Assembly: GCF_004000255.1 (NCBI RefSeq)
Contig: NZ_RCIQ01000020.1
Coordinates: 1 to 64,000, forward strand
Origin: Nioella ostreopsis
GTDB lineage: Bacteria; Pseudomonadota; Alphaproteobacteria; Rhodobacterales; Rhodobacteraceae
Length of the DNA: 64,000 nucleotides
Reading direction: 5' to 3'
Part shown: one piece after another, positions 18,033-28,139 of the stretch
Layout of the letters: each line of letters begins with the position of its first letter
How positions within the stretch are numbered: the first letter of the stretch is position 1
Program-made: the position numbers and the translations under genes
The notes under the pieces: model-generated
What the model was told of the DNA's origin: nothing
Databases searched by the model: none
Seen by the model: only the letters and a program-made list of their open reading frames with translations

Positions 18033-18791
18033 TCAGTTGGTCTGCGACCGGATTTCCGCCGCCAGCGCTGCCATGCCCTCATAGGGCAGGTAGCCGCGCA
18101 GCAGCTGGTCATTCATCACGAATGTGGGCGTGCCCGAGATCTGAAGGACCCCGGCCAGCGCATGGTTCGCGGCGATGACCTGATCCACTTCCGGTGTGTT
18201 CATGCCTGCAAGGATCACGTCTGCATCAAGCTCCAGCCCTTCGGCCAGACGGCGCAGGCTGTCTTCGGTGACATCCCCGCGCATCTGCATCAGGGCCACA
18301 TGCACCAGCTCATAGGCATCGTCGCCGATATTCTGACGGGTCGAGATGGCAAAACGCGAGGCCATCACGGATTCGTCTCCGAGAATGGGGAATTCCTTGA
18401 CGATGTAGCGGATATTGCCATCCGACGAGATCAGCCGCTCCACATCGGGCTGCGCGCGGCGGCAATAGCCGCAGCGGTAGTCCATGAACTCGACCAGCAC
18501 GATGTCGCCATCGGGGTTGCCGCCTTCCCAGTCGAACTGGCTGTCGAAAAGCGCCTCGGCATTGGCCAGCACCATGGCCTGATCCTGCACGGTCTCGGCC
18601 TGCGCCTGACGTTCTTCCAGAACGGCGATGGCTTCCAGCAGCACCTCGGGGTGTTCCAGCAGGTAATCGCGGATCTCGGCGCGGAAGGTGGCGCGTTCGG
18701 CATCGCTCATGTCGGCGATCCCGTCGGCAGCCAGCGGCGCGGTCGTCAGTGCCGCAGCAAAAGCCAGTGCGGCGGGGGCAAATCTCTTCAT
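18033..18791 (-). CDS. DsbA-family periplasmic thiol oxidoreductase
   Basis: 252 residues from ATG 18791. The signal peptide MKRFAPAALAFAAALTTAPLA is followed by a short helical region (about 25-75) and a thioredoxin fold with the active site CGYC in FMDYRCGYCRRAQ. The cis-Pro loop is ISGTPTFVMND. The N-terminal extension is like that of DsbA-like proteins of the 27-kDa outer membrane protein type (Com1). It oxidises or isomerises periplasmic disulfides. Its start lies 2 nt after the stop of the M48 protease gene, so the two are cotranscribed and probably both serve envelope protein quality control. Confidence 0.87.
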   Translation of the reverse strand: MKRFAPAALAFAAALTTAPLAADGIADMSDAERATFRAEIRDYLLEHPEVLLEAIAVLEERQAQAETVQDQAMVLANAEALFDSQFDWEGGNPDGDIVLVEFMDYRCGYCRRAQPDVERLISSDGNIRYIVKEFPILGDESVMASRFAISTRQNIGDDAYELVHVALMQMRGDVTEDSLRRLAEGLELDADVILAGMNTPEVDQVIAANHALAGVLQISGTPTFVMNDQLLRGYLPYEGMAALAAEIRSQTN

Positions 18792-18793
18792 GT

Positions 18794-20116
18794 CTATCTC
18801 CGGTTCAAGACGGTTTGGGCAACACCTAGCACATCCTGCGCGCGCAGCCACCCCGGGCTGCCCTGCGGCAGAAGGCCCGAGGCGCGGTTGGCGTGGATCT
18901 GGGCATCTTCGAAACGCCCCTGAAGGGCATAGCGTTCGGCAGTGGCGACCGAGGCCATGCCGTTCTGGCCAAGACGGGCATGGGCAAGGCCAAGGTCGCG
19001 CAAGAGGCGCGGGTTGAACGGGTCGCGGGCGCGGGCGCGGTTCAGCACCTCCAGCGCCTGCCGGTTGCCCGATGCGGTATCGGCGGCCAGCAGCGCCCGG
19101 CCATAGCCCGCAAGTATCAGCGGTTCGCGCGGGGCCAGTTCCACCGCGCGGGCATAGGCACTGACCGCATGGGCATAGAGCCGCGATTCATACAGGATCT
19201 GACCCCGAAGCTCGTGGTAATAGGCGTCATCGGGGCGCATGGCGACCAGCGCATCCACCTCGGTCATCGCCCGGTCGGTATCGGGCTGGCGGTGATAGGC
19301 GATGGCCCGACGCAGGCGGGCGATCTCGGACGTGTCACTGCGCCCCACCCGGCGCAGGGTCCAGCTTGGCGCGCGCAGGAAGGCGGTGAGCTTGCCCTGC
19401 AGTCGTTGATACCAATAAAGGGTACTGTTGTCGGGGTCGATGGCGTCGAGCCCGGCCACAAGCGCCCTGACGGATCGCAGGCGTTCCCGCGTCAGCGGGT
19501 GGGTCAGAAGGTAGGGGTCCTGACGACCGACCGACAGCGCCTCTTGCCCGCGAAAGATGTCCAGAACGTCCAGCATCGCCGTGGCATCGACCCCGGCCGA
19601 GATCATGTAGCGGATACCTGCCGTGTCGGCGCTGGCCTCCTCGGCGCGGGTATGGGCGAACAGCACCCGTTGAGCAGAGGAGGCCGTACCAGCCAGAATC
19701 CCGAACCCGGCCGAGCTGTCGCCCGACGCGACCCCTGCCGCCACGCCTAGCAGCAACCCGATCCGTGCCACCGTGTTGGCATGACCCACATTGGCGGCGC
19801 GGCGGGTGAAATGGCCGCCGGCGATATGGGCCGCCTCATGGGCGATGACCGCCTGCACCTGGGCGGGCTCATCCAGCCGCATCAGAAGGCCCGAGTGGAT
19901 GAAGATGTGATTGGTATCCACGACGAAGGCATTCAGGGAACTGTCATCGACCACGATGATCCGCACCGAACTGGGCAACCCGGCGGCGCGCAGGATCGGG
20001 GCGGCCAGCGCTTGCAAGCCGCGTTCGATCTCGGCGTCGCGAATGATTGTTTGCGCCTGCGCCGCAAATGAGGACAGGAGCAGGACAAGCGCCGTCAGGC
20101 GGGCGAGAAGTGACAT
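18794..20116 (-). CDS. M48 metalloprotease with TPR repeats (BepA-like)
   Basis: 440 residues from ATG 20116. The signal sequence is MSLLARLTALVLLLSSFAAQAQ. The zinc protease motif is VIAHEAAHIAGGHF (HExxH), with the third ligand region ARAEEASADTAGIRYM. The C-terminal ~200 residues are TPR-like helices (RLRRAIAYHRQPD, YYHELRGQILYESR, RPLLRDLGLAHARLG type). BepA (YfgC) degrades or assists misassembled outer-membrane proteins such as LptD. The gene is first of an operon with the DsbA-like protein, which fits periplasmic quality control. Confidence 0.87.
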   Translation of the reverse strand: MSLLARLTALVLLLSSFAAQAQTIIRDAEIERGLQALAAPILRAAGLPSSVRIIVVDDSSLNAFVVDTNHIFIHSGLLMRLDEPAQVQAVIAHEAAHIAGGHFTRRAANVGHANTVARIGLLLGVAAGVASGDSSAGFGILAGTASSAQRVLFAHTRAEEASADTAGIRYMISAGVDATAMLDVLDIFRGQEALSVGRQDPYLLTHPLTRERLRSVRALVAGLDAIDPDNSTLYWYQRLQGKLTAFLRAPSWTLRRVGRSDTSEIARLRRAIAYHRQPDTDRAMTEVDALVAMRPDDAYYHELRGQILYESRLYAHAVSAYARAVELAPREPLILAGYGRALLAADTASGNRQALEVLNRARARDPFNPRLLRDLGLAHARLGQNGMASVATAERYALQGRFEDAQIHANRASGLLPQGSPGWLRAQDVLGVAQTVLNRR

Positions 20117-20168
20117 TGACCTTCCTGTCTTTGACTGCTTCAACCGGGCACAGCTTAAGGAGAGGTCA

Positions 20169-21320
20169 ATGCGATATTCAAGGCGCTCCGGGGTCGATCC
20201 CTTTATCGTGATGGATGTAATGGAACAAGCGCGCGCCGCGGAAGAGGCCGGGCGCCATGTTATCCATATGGAAGTGGGCCAGCCGGGCAGCGGCGCCCCC
20301 GCCGCCGCCCGTGCGCGCCTTTCCGCCGAGATGGAGGCGGGGCCGCTTGGCTACACGGTGGCGCTTGGGCGGCCCGACCTGCGCGCGGGAATCGCGGCGC
20401 TTTACGACGAATGGTATGGCGTCGACCTGGACCCGGCGCGGGTTGTGCTGACGGCGGGCGCCTCGGGGGCCTTCATCCTTGCCTTCACGGCGCTTTTCGA
20501 TGCGGGCGAGAAGGTGGGCCTGGGCGAGCCGGGCTATCCCAGCTACCGCCAGATCCTCAAGGCGCTGAGCCTGGAGCCGGTCGGGTTCCAGACCACGCCC
20601 GAGAACCGCTATCAGCCGGTGCCGGGCGATCTGACCGATGACATGGCCGGGCTGATCGTGGCCTCGCCCGCCAACCCCTCGGGCACGATGCTGGACAAGC
20701 CCGCGCTTGGCGCGCTGGTCGAAGCCTGCGCGGATCGGGGCATGGCGTTGATTTCCGACGAGATCTACCACGGGCTGCAATACGAGGGCCGGGCGGTGTC
20801 GGCGCTGGAATGTTCCGATGACCTCTATGTGGTCAATTCCTTTTCCAAGTATTTCTCGATGACCGGCTGGCGGCTTGGCTGGCTGGTGGTGCCCGAAGAT
20901 CACGTGCGCATCGTCGAACGGCTGGCGCAGAACATGTTCATCTGCCCGCCCCATGCTGCGCAGGTGGCGGCCCTTGGTGCGCTCTCGCCCGAGGGCCGGG
21001 CGGAGCTTGACGCGCATCGCGATGTCTACACGGTCAATCGGCGGCTGATGCTGGAGGGGCTGGCGAAAGCGGGCTTCGACAAGGTCGCGCCCGCTGACGG
21101 GGCGTTTTACGTCTATGCGGATGTGTCCGATCATACGGATGACTCGCTGGCCTTCTGTGCTGAGATCCTGCGCGAGGCGGGGGTCGCGGTCACGCCGGGG
21201 CTGGATTTCGACCCGGTGCGCGGCGCGACGACCCTGCGCTTTTCCTACGCACGCTCGACCGCAGATATTGAAGAAGGCATCGCTCGGCTTCAGGCCTTCA
21301 TGGCGTCCCGGTCGTCTTGA
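20169..21320 (+). CDS. Class I/II PLP-dependent aminotransferase
   Basis: 383 residues from ATG 20169 (AGGAGAGGTCA upstream). Fold type I features are visible: LTAGASGAFILAF, the Asn in ASPANPSGTML, Asp/Tyr in LISDEIYHGLQYEG, the PLP Lys in VNSFSKYFSMTGWRLGW, and the substrate-carboxylate Arg in LRFSYARST. Aspartate or aromatic aminotransferase-like activity is likely; the exact amino acid is not decidable from sequence. It is divergent from the M48 protease (53 bp apart). Its 3' end overlaps the convergent membrane protein gene by 23 bp. Confidence 0.87.
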   Translation: MRYSRRSGVDPFIVMDVMEQARAAEEAGRHVIHMEVGQPGSGAPAAARARLSAEMEAGPLGYTVALGRPDLRAGIAALYDEWYGVDLDPARVVLTAGASGAFILAFTALFDAGEKVGLGEPGYPSYRQILKALSLEPVGFQTTPENRYQPVPGDLTDDMAGLIVASPANPSGTMLDKPALGALVEACADRGMALISDEIYHGLQYEGRAVSALECSDDLYVVNSFSKYFSMTGWRLGWLVVPEDHVRIVERLAQNMFICPPHAAQVAALGALSPEGRAELDAHRDVYTVNRRLMLEGLAKAGFDKVAPADGAFYVYADVSDHTDDSLAFCAEILREAGVAVTPGLDFDPVRGATTLRFSYARSTADIEEGIARLQAFMASRSS

Positions 21321-22236
21321 ATAGGCGCGACAGGATCGACAGGGGGCTGCGTTGCCGCTGATTGTAGATCGCCAGTGACGGATGCCCCTCGGCGGCATCC
21401 AGATAGGCCAGTGCGTGATCGGCGCCGAAATCGTTGATCCAGAAGCCGATCGCGGTCAGCAGGTTGAAATGGTCGTGCATCTCGACAAGGGTGTATAGCG
21501 TTCCGCCCTCAACCGGTTCGAGCCTTTCGAAGATTTCCGACCGGCTCTTGTGGTCTTCCAACCAGACCACGGCCTCCGACTGGCGGGTCAGGCGGTCTTC
21601 ATGCAGGATGCGATAGCGATAGCTGTGGGCCTGCCGAGCGATGGCAAAGCTTTCGCCACTGGGGGCATCTGCCTCGTACCGAACCGGGAAGAACCCGTCC
21701 GCCTCCTCGGGCCCGCAAACCCGACCGGCGACCGAAGTGCCGGGAAGCGGGCACAGCGCCCGGCGCACCCGGTCAGGCGTGGCGGGGCAGAATACGCGCG
21801 TGTGGTGGGTGCGTTTGCCCATCGGCAGGTTCTGGCCCGCATAGACGAACACGGCCATCACCAGCAGCCAGACCATGAACCATGCCAGCGACATCAGCAG
21901 GATCGCCATGTGGTCGCTGATACCGCCCGCGACGACGGACGCGCCCGTTACGGCAAGTTGCAGATAGGGCGTTGCCAACAATAGCAATGCGAATGCAATC
22001 GACGCGGTCAGCGTGTCGATCCAGCCGCCGGGAAAGGCCACTGCCGCGCTGGACACGATTCCCCCCCAGACCAGCATCAGCAGGAACAGGTTCAGCGGAT
22101 CCCGAAACAGGTTGTCCGCCGGAGAGACCACCAGAGACAGGCAGGCCCCCGCCACAACCACCAGAACTGACAGGGAAATCAGACGGCGCAACCGGTAGAT
22201 CCGGTAGGCGGCATGGTGCAGAAGTGTCGGTTTCAT
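21298..22236 (-). CDS. Membrane protein with C-terminal soluble domain
   Basis: 312 residues from ATG 22236; an upstream TTG (22272) is less likely. Four hydrophobic segments occupy about residues 18-145. A soluble domain follows (~165-290) with short beta strands and a helix. Its order (TPDRVRRALCPLPG ... YRYRILHEDRLTRQSEAVVWLEDH ... GTLYTLVEMHDHFNLLTAIGFW) resembles an SRPBCC/START-like fold, but this is a guess from pattern. Function unknown. It overlaps the aminotransferase 3' end on the opposite strand. Confidence 0.65.
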   Translation of the reverse strand: MKPTLLHHAAYRIYRLRRLISLSVLVVVAGACLSLVVSPADNLFRDPLNLFLLMLVWGGIVSSAAVAFPGGWIDTLTASIAFALLLLATPYLQLAVTGASVVAGGISDHMAILLMSLAWFMVWLLVMAVFVYAGQNLPMGKRTHHTRVFCPATPDRVRRALCPLPGTSVAGRVCGPEEADGFFPVRYEADAPSGESFAIARQAHSYRYRILHEDRLTRQSEAVVWLEDHKSRSEIFERLEPVEGGTLYTLVEMHDHFNLLTAIGFWINDFGADHALAYLDAAEGHPSLAIYNQRQRSPLSILSRLFKTTGTP

Positions 22237-22404
22237 GAGGCTCTCGACAGTGGTGGGTTGAGGTTGAGACAAGCCTGCCGCCGCTTTGCGGGAAGAATAT
22301 GGCAGGTCCCGCGCGATTTCATGAAACTTGCGGTCTTGCGTGGCTTGGGGCAGGCGCAGGGACCTGTTATCCTGCCCAGAACAATAACCTTCAGCAGGCC
22401 GCAG

Positions 22405-23619
22405 ATGATCCGGTTAGTCCTTGTATTCATGTCGTTTTTAATGGTTTCCCTGCCCGCTGTGGCACAGGATCTGTGGGCGCTTGCGCGGGTTCTTGCCGAA
22501 GGCAGCCGCTTGGAAGATGACGGACGCGAGGTGGTGCTTGACCTCGCGCTGACCCAGGCCGTGCCGTACCGGGTTTTCGTGCTGGATGACCCCGCCCGCG
22601 TCGTGCTGGATTTCCGGGAGGTCAATTGGGCCGCTCTTGGCCCCGAGCTTGACGCCTCCAGCCATGTCACCGGCCTTGCCATGGGCCGCGGCGACGCGGG
22701 CTGGTCGCGTATGGTCCTGACGCTCGTTCGCCCGATGGAAATCGCCCAGGCCGGGATGCAGACCGATGACACCGACGGCACGGCGCAGGTGCAGTTGCGG
22801 CTTTCGCCGGTATCGCAGGCCGTGTTCACTGACCTTGCCGCCCACACCCCGCCGGGTGTCCGCCTGCCGCCGGTTCCGGTGGCCGACAGCGCCTTGCCGG
22901 TCCGTGTCGAGGGCGGACCGATCATGATCGCGCTCGATCCCGGCCATGGCGGGGTCGATCCCGGCGCACAGCGGCGCGGGCAGGACGAGGCGGATCTGAT
23001 GCTGATCTTCGCCATAGAGCTGCGCGAAGTGCTGTTGCGGTCCGGGCTCTTTGACGTGGTGCTGACGCGCGAGGGCGACTGGTTTGTGTCGCTGCCCGAG
23101 CGGGTCACAATCGCGCGCAGCGCCGGTGCGCAGGCCTTCCTGTCGCTGCATGCCGATGCGCTGGAAGCGGGCAGGGCGCGTGGGGCGACTGTCTATACCC
23201 TATCCGAAACCGCCTCCGACGCCGCGTCGGAAGCATTGGCCGAGGCCCATGACCGCGCCGACCTGCTGGCAGGGGTCGACCTTGCAGGCAGCGATGACGA
23301 GGTGGCGGGCGTGCTGCTGGACCTTGCAAGGCTGGAAACCGCCCCCCGGTCCGCGGCTTTGGCCGATCACATCGTTGCCGGGCTGGACCGGGCGGGCGCG
23401 AACCTGCACCGCCATCCTCGGCTGGAGGCAGGGTTTTCGGTGCTCAAGGCTGCCGATATCCCTTCGGTTCTGGTCGAGCTCGGGTTCATTTCCGACCCCG
23501 AGGATCTGGCGAATCTTCTGGATGCCGATTGGCGCGCACGGGTGCAGGAGGCGATCCGCGATGCGCTGGTGGCCTGGGCCGCGGAAGATCAGGCCCAGAA
23601 CGCCCTGCTGCGCCAGTAG
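22405..23619 (+). CDS. AMIN-domain N-acetylmuramoyl-L-alanine amidase
   Basis: 404 residues from ATG 22405, giving a signal peptide MIRLVLVFMSFLMVSLPAVAQ; an earlier in-frame ATG at 22321 is possible. An AMIN domain (~25-160, peptidoglycan or divisome targeting) precedes an Amidase_3 domain with zinc ligands in IALDPGHGGVDPGA, SLHADA and the Glu in VELGFISDPEDL. It cleaves the amide between MurNAc and L-Ala during cell separation, as AmiC does. tyrS is convergent and anmK, a cell-wall recycling enzyme, lies next to it. Confidence 0.9.
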   Translation: MIRLVLVFMSFLMVSLPAVAQDLWALARVLAEGSRLEDDGREVVLDLALTQAVPYRVFVLDDPARVVLDFREVNWAALGPELDASSHVTGLAMGRGDAGWSRMVLTLVRPMEIAQAGMQTDDTDGTAQVQLRLSPVSQAVFTDLAAHTPPGVRLPPVPVADSALPVRVEGGPIMIALDPGHGGVDPGAQRRGQDEADLMLIFAIELREVLLRSGLFDVVLTREGDWFVSLPERVTIARSAGAQAFLSLHADALEAGRARGATVYTLSETASDAASEALAEAHDRADLLAGVDLAGSDDEVAGVLLDLARLETAPRSAALADHIVAGLDRAGANLHRHPRLEAGFSVLKAADIPSVLVELGFISDPEDLANLLDADWRARVQEAIRDALVAWAAEDQAQNALLRQ

Positions 23620-23665
23620 CACCGCCCCGAAGGCCGGTGTTACGAGGGCGCAGATGCTTTCGCGA

Positions 23666-24919
23666 TCAGTCTTTCAGGACCACCAGAGCGTGACGCTTCT
23701 TGCCCGCTGACAGCTTGATCGGCTGGCCAAGATCGGCTGCGGTGACAATCAGGCTGGTGTCGGTGATCAGTTGGTCATTGAGCCGCGCGCCATTGTCGGT
23801 GATCAGCCGCCGCGCCTCCTTGCCCGACTTGGTGAGGCCCGAGCGGGTGATCAATTGCACCATCGGCAACCCGTCGCCCAGATCCTCGGCCGTCAGGGTC
23901 AGGGTGGGCAGGTCGTCGCCCATGCCGCCCCTCTCGAACACCTCGCGAGCGGTGGCTTCCGCCGCCGCAGCGGCCTCGGCCCCGTGCAGAAGGGTCGTCA
24001 CCTCATTGGCCAGTGCGATCTTGGCTTCGTTGATTTCGGAGCCTTCCAGCGCGCCAAGGCGGTCGCAGTCTTCGATTGGCAGCTCTGTGTAGAGCTTCAG
24101 GAACCGGCCTACATCCGCATCGGTCGTGTTGCGCCAGAACTGCCAGAACTCGTAAGGGCTGCGCATTTCCGCGTTGAGCCACACCGCACCATCGGCGGTC
24201 TTGCCCATCTTCTTGCCGTCCGAGGTGGTCAGCAGAGGCGAGGTGAGGCCATAGATCTCATGATCCAGCACCCGGCGCGTCAGGTCGATCCCGTTGACGA
24301 TATTGCCCCACTGGTCTGACCCGCCCATCTGCAACAGGCAGCCATAGCGGCGGTTGAGTTCCAGGAAGTCGTAGGCCTGCAGGATCATGTAGTTGAATTC
24401 GAGGAAGGACAGCGACTGTTCCCGGTCCAGCCGCGATTTCACGGATTCAAACGACAGCATCCGGTTCACGGAAAAATGTCGCCCGATATCGCGAAGGAAA
24501 TCGAGGTAGTTGAGATCGGCCAGCCATTCGTCGTTGTTCAGCATCAGCGCATCACTCGGCCCGTCACCGTAAGTGACGTATTGCGCGAAGACCTGCTTGA
24601 TCCCGGCGATGTTGTCGTCGATCTGTTCGGGGCTGAGCAGCGGGCGTTCATCGGCGCGGAAGCTGGGATCACCCACCTTGGTCGTGCCGCCGCCCATCAG
24701 GGTGATCGGCTTGTGCCCGGTCTTCTGCAGCCAGCGCAGCATCATGATCTGGATGAGAGACCCGACATGCAGCGACTTCGCCGTCGCGTCAAAGCCGATA
24801 TAGGCCGGCACCACGCCCTTGATCAGCGCTTCGTCAAGGCCCTGATAATCGGTGCAGTCGGCCAGGAAGCCGCGCTCGATCATCACGCGCATGAAGTCGG
24901 ATTTGGGGTGGTAGGTCAT
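23666..24919 (-). CDS. tyrS: Tyrosyl-tRNA synthetase
   Basis: 417 residues from ATG 24919 ([17 protein letters not shown]). The class I signature is [13 protein letters not shown] (HIGH-like) after [10 protein letters not shown]; the KMSKS loop reads KMGKT. Tyr recognition residues are in [24 protein letters not shown]. The C-terminal S4 RNA-binding domain (~350-415) includes [22 protein letters not shown]. It charges tRNA-Tyr. Confidence 0.96.
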   Translation of the reverse strand: MTYHPKSDFMRVMIERGFLADCTDYQGLDEALIKGVVPAYIGFDATAKSLHVGSLIQIMMLRWLQKTGHKPITLMGGGTTKVGDPSFRADERPLLSPEQIDDNIAGIKQVFAQYVTYGDGPSDALMLNNDEWLADLNYLDFLRDIGRHFSVNRMLSFESVKSRLDREQSLSFLEFNYMILQAYDFLELNRRYGCLLQMGGSDQWGNIVNGIDLTRRVLDHEIYGLTSPLLTTSDGKKMGKTADGAVWLNAEMRSPYEFWQFWRNTTDADVGRFLKLYTELPIEDCDRLGALEGSEINEAKIALANEVTTLLHGAEAAAAAEATAREVFERGGMGDDLPTLTLTAEDLGDGLPMVQLITRSGLTKSGKEARRLITDNGARLNDQLITDTSLIVTAADLGQPIKLSAGKKRHALVVLKD

Positions 24920-24970
24920 GTCTCGTCCGTCCAATGATAGGAATGGCGGCGTGATAGCGGGAAGGAAGCC

Positions 24971-26068
24971 ATGATGGAAGGGCCGATATGGGTTGCGGGC
25001 GCGATGTCGGGCACGTCTCTGGACGGGGTCGACGCGGCTTTGCTGAAAACCGACGGGCGGCGCATCTTCGATTTCGGCGAAACCCGCTATCGGGCTTACC
25101 GGGACGAGGAACGCGAGGTGATCCGCGCGGCGCTAGGCTGCTGGCCCGGGGATCAAGGCGTTGAGGCCGCATCGGAGGTGGTGGAAACTGCCCATGCCGC
25201 CGTGCTGTCGCGGCTTCCCGGTGCCGAGATGATCGGCTTTCACGGCCAGACCCTGGCACATGACCCACGCGGGCGCGGCACCCATCAGGCGGGCGACGGG
25301 CAGGTGCTGGCCGATGTGCTGGGGCTGCCGGTAGTCTGGGATTTCCGGTCGTCGGACGTTCAGTTGGGCGGCGAGGGCGCGCCGCTGGCGCCCTATTTTC
25401 ACTTCGCCTGTGCGCAATGGATCGGGGCGAAGGAGCCATTGGTGTTTCTCAATCTCGGGGGTGTGGGCAACCTGACCTGGGTCGATCCGCGGTGCAAGGG
25501 GCCGGAGACAGACGGCGCGGTGTTGGCATTTGACACCGGGCCGGGGAATGCGCCGCTGGACGACCTCTTGCACGCCCGGCGTGGTGTGATGCGGGACGAG
25601 GGCGGCGCGCTGGCACTGTCCGGCGTGGCGGATGAAGGGGTTGTGGAGGCGGCGTTGAAACGTCCGTTCCTGTCAAGAATGCCACCCAAGTCGCTCGACC
25701 GGAACGATTTTTCTGATCTGGCTGAGCGCGTGTCGGGCCTCAGCGACGCCGATGCCGCCGCAACCCTTGTGGCCGTGACCGTGGCTTGTGTCGCCGACGG
25801 GATCACACTTTGCCCGACGCCGCCTGCGCGCGTTCTGGTCTGCGGCGGCGGGCGGCATAACGTGGCGATGATGCAGGGGCTGGCAGAGGCGCTGCCTTGC
25901 CCCGTGGTGCCGGTCGAAGAGGTTGGCCTCGATGTCGACATGCTGGAAGCGCAGGCCTTCGCCTTCCTCGCCGTGCGGGTGGTGCGCAAGCTGTCGACCT
26001 CGGGGCCGATGACCACGGGCGTCGCGGCGCAGGTGGGGGGCGGGCGGATCAGCCGACCGCGCGGCTAG
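24971..26068 (+). CDS. anmK: Anhydro-N-acetylmuramic acid kinase
   Basis: 365 residues, full length. It phosphorylates and hydrolyses 1,6-anhydroMurNAc released during peptidoglycan turnover. The ATP-binding start is [20 protein letters not shown]. Also seen are the catalytic Asp region [29 protein letters not shown], and the second phosphate loop [14 protein letters not shown]. Two ATGs (24971 and 24974) are preceded by GGAAGCC. It is divergent from tyrS with 51 bp between starts. Confidence 0.94.
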   Translation: MMEGPIWVAGAMSGTSLDGVDAALLKTDGRRIFDFGETRYRAYRDEEREVIRAALGCWPGDQGVEAASEVVETAHAAVLSRLPGAEMIGFHGQTLAHDPRGRGTHQAGDGQVLADVLGLPVVWDFRSSDVQLGGEGAPLAPYFHFACAQWIGAKEPLVFLNLGGVGNLTWVDPRCKGPETDGAVLAFDTGPGNAPLDDLLHARRGVMRDEGGALALSGVADEGVVEAALKRPFLSRMPPKSLDRNDFSDLAERVSGLSDADAAATLVAVTVACVADGITLCPTPPARVLVCGGGRHNVAMMQGLAEALPCPVVPVEEVGLDVDMLEAQAFAFLAVRVVRKLSTSGPMTTGVAAQVGGGRISRPRG

Positions 26069-26227
26069 GGGATGCTAAGAGACGGATGAGGCGTCAACCT
26101 GACGGGCCCGTTGAACCCGGCGAGACCGTCCGGATTTCGGCTATGGGCGCAGAGGGAGTTTGCAATAGAGGGGCCAAGGGCTACAGATAGCCTATCTAAA
26201 AAAATATTTAAGAACTGGACCAATGCC

Positions 26228-26653
26228 ATGCATCCGACCGAAAAGATTGTTCGACAGTTTCACGAGTCATGGGATCTGCGAGATCCTGATCGTGGGGCCG
26301 AGGTGATCGCAGACGACTGCGACTTCGAGGATATCGCCCGCTGCGAGAAGCTTCCCGGCAAAGCGGCTTACAAGGCCGACTACGACCGCTGGCGCGAGGC
26401 TTTCCCGGATGGGCTTTGCAAGGTCGAAAACGTGATCGTCAGCGAGGATGGGCAATGGGCGACTGTTGAGTTCCGCAATACCGGCACTCACACAGGTGTG
26501 CTGCGATCAAGTCTTGGGGATTTTCCACCGACCGGGCGCAAAGCCGAGGTTCGGTACTGCTCTGTCATGCGGGTCGAAAACGGGATGGTCGTTGAGGGCC
26601 GAGACTACTACGACAGCGCGACAATCGCGAGGCAGCTGGGGCTGGTGGACTAA
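26228..26653 (+). CDS. SnoaL/NTF2-like protein
   Basis: 141 residues with an NTF2-like cone fold pattern: N-terminal helix VRQFHESWDLRDPDRGAEV, then DCDFEDIA, a central helix (YKADYDRWREAFPDG) and strands ENVIVSEDGQWATVEFR and KAEVRYCSVMRVENGMVVEGRDYYD. Such proteins are ester or polyketide cyclases, or small-molecule binders; no pathway partner is nearby. The ATG at 26228 is preceded by an unusually AT-rich stretch (AAAAAAATATTTAAGAA), which may hold its promoter. Confidence 0.72.
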   Translation: MHPTEKIVRQFHESWDLRDPDRGAEVIADDCDFEDIARCEKLPGKAAYKADYDRWREAFPDGLCKVENVIVSEDGQWATVEFRNTGTHTGVLRSSLGDFPPTGRKAEVRYCSVMRVENGMVVEGRDYYDSATIARQLGLVD

Positions 26654-26721
26654 GAACAGGGGCTGTCAACCTCCCCGTGGTCAACTCGGATGCGCAAGTG
26701 GGAGGTTCGCAAAGGCCGCCT

Positions 26722-27618
26722 CTACGCCTGAGGACGAAGCCCCTTTGCGTAGTCCTTCGCGAAGGCCGGGTAGCTGGGCGAGGTGCTTTTCAGGAGCGGC
26801 GCGAGATCGCGGTTGAGCTCCGGCAGCTTGTGGAAGGGCACATTCGGGAAACTGTGATGTTCCGCGTGGAAGGGCATGTTCCACGCAATGAAGCGCACGG
26901 GCCAGCCCGCATAGGTGGTGCGGGAGTTTTCCAGCATGTTGGCCACCGGCGGACAGCGGCCATGTTCGGCCAGAAGGTAGAGCCGCAGGAAAGGCTGGCC
27001 GATCAGCACCGGCATGATCCAGAGCCAAAGGGCTATGGGCGACCAGATGAGGCTGAGAAGGATCAGCGCATAGAGCACCAGCAACACCCGCGCCTCGCGC
27101 CGGATCGCGCCATGCTGGCGGGCGGGCAGGTAGGGGGCGTCGCTCCTGCCAAAGGCATTCCGCAAGAGCGTCCCCGCCATACCGCGCCAATAGCCCCAGC
27201 CACTGAGGTAGATCAGGAATTGCGGCCATGTCTCCGGCCTCGGCCCGTGTTCCAGTTCCGGGTCGCGCGTGGGGTCATTGGTGAACTTGTGATGGGCGAG
27301 GTGGAAATAGCGGAACCATGTGAAAGGCAGCATCAGGGGCAGGCTGGTGGCATGGCCCACGGCATCGTTCAACCATCGCGTCCTGAACGGCGTGTAATGG
27401 GTGCATTCATGGCTGAGGGTGAAGAGGAACACCGTCAGAATGCCAAGTGGCAGCAGCGCCAGCCACCAGCCGGGCCAGCCCATGAGGATTGGCAGCGCGC
27501 AAGCACCCAAGGCCGCAACATGCCCGGCAAGATGCAGCAGCCCCCGCAGGTCGGATCGTTCCTGCAACGCCTCTTTCCGGTCGGCGGGCAGGGCGGCGAG
27601 GGCGGCTTTGTGATCCAT
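26722..27618 (-). CDS. Membrane fatty acid desaturase
   Basis: 298 residues with several TM segments and the three His boxes of the integral-membrane diiron family: HECTHYTPF (from ~70), HLAHHKF and HAEHHSF. It introduces a double bond, or hydroxyl, into an acyl or carotenoid-like chain; the exact lipid is unknown. Its start is 1 nt after the stop of the cupin gene, so the two are probably cotranscribed. The sterol-desaturase-type gene upstream adds to a small lipid-modifying neighbourhood. Confidence 0.88.
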   Translation of the reverse strand: MDHKAALAALPADRKEALQERSDLRGLLHLAGHVAALGACALPILMGWPGWWLALLPLGILTVFLFTLSHECTHYTPFRTRWLNDAVGHATSLPLMLPFTWFRYFHLAHHKFTNDPTRDPELEHGPRPETWPQFLIYLSGWGYWRGMAGTLLRNAFGRSDAPYLPARQHGAIRREARVLLVLYALILLSLIWSPIALWLWIMPVLIGQPFLRLYLLAEHGRCPPVANMLENSRTTYAGWPVRFIAWNMPFHAEHHSFPNVPFHKLPELNRDLAPLLKSTSPSYPAFAKDYAKGLRPQA

Positions 27619-27619
27619 C

Positions 27620-28039
27620 TCAGCCCCGCGGGATGTCGAAACCGGGGGCGGCCAGCTCGAACCCCTCGAACCGGAAGCCGGGGCTGACCGTGCAGCTGAC
27701 CAGCGTGTATTCCCCCGTCGTGCGCGCCGCCTGCCAGTGATGTGGCGGCACGAGGATCTGCGGGCGGCCCTGGGTCAGATCGGGCGTCAGCAGGTGATCC
27801 ATCGCCGGGCCGTCTTCCGTTTCGCTGATCGAAAGGACCAGAGGCGCGCCCGAATGGTAGAGCCAGATCTCGGCGGCATCGACCCGGTGCCAGTGGCTCG
27901 CCTCGCCCGCTTTCAGCAGGAAATAGATGCATGTGCCAGAGGGGCGGCCCTCATTCTCGGCCACCCAGGTTTGCCGGTAATGCCCGCCCTCTGGGTGGGG
28001 TTCCAGCGAAAGCGTGGCGATGATCTCATCTGCGGTCAT
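27620..28039 (-). CDS. DUF985 cupin protein
   Basis: 139 residues from ATG 28039 (MTADEIIATLSLEPHPEGG). This is a single cupin domain with HPEGGHYRQTW, YFLLKAGEASHWHRVDAAEIWLYH and PHHWQAARTTGEYTLVSCTV. These match the DUF985/YML079-like cupin family, whose activity is not established; a sugar or small-molecule epimerase-like role has been proposed. It is immediately upstream of the desaturase. Confidence 0.88.
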   Translation of the reverse strand: MTADEIIATLSLEPHPEGGHYRQTWVAENEGRPSGTCIYFLLKAGEASHWHRVDAAEIWLYHSGAPLVLSISETEDGPAMDHLLTPDLTQGRPQILVPPHHWQAARTTGEYTLVSCTVSPGFRFEGFELAAPGFDIPRG

Positions 28040-28139
28040 GGACTCTCCCCTGGTTCGGGGTGAGCCTATTCGAACGCCGCAAAGAGGCAAGGGGCAGGGG
28101 CGGAGGTGGGCAAACTGCCCACCCTACGCAGGCGCTGGC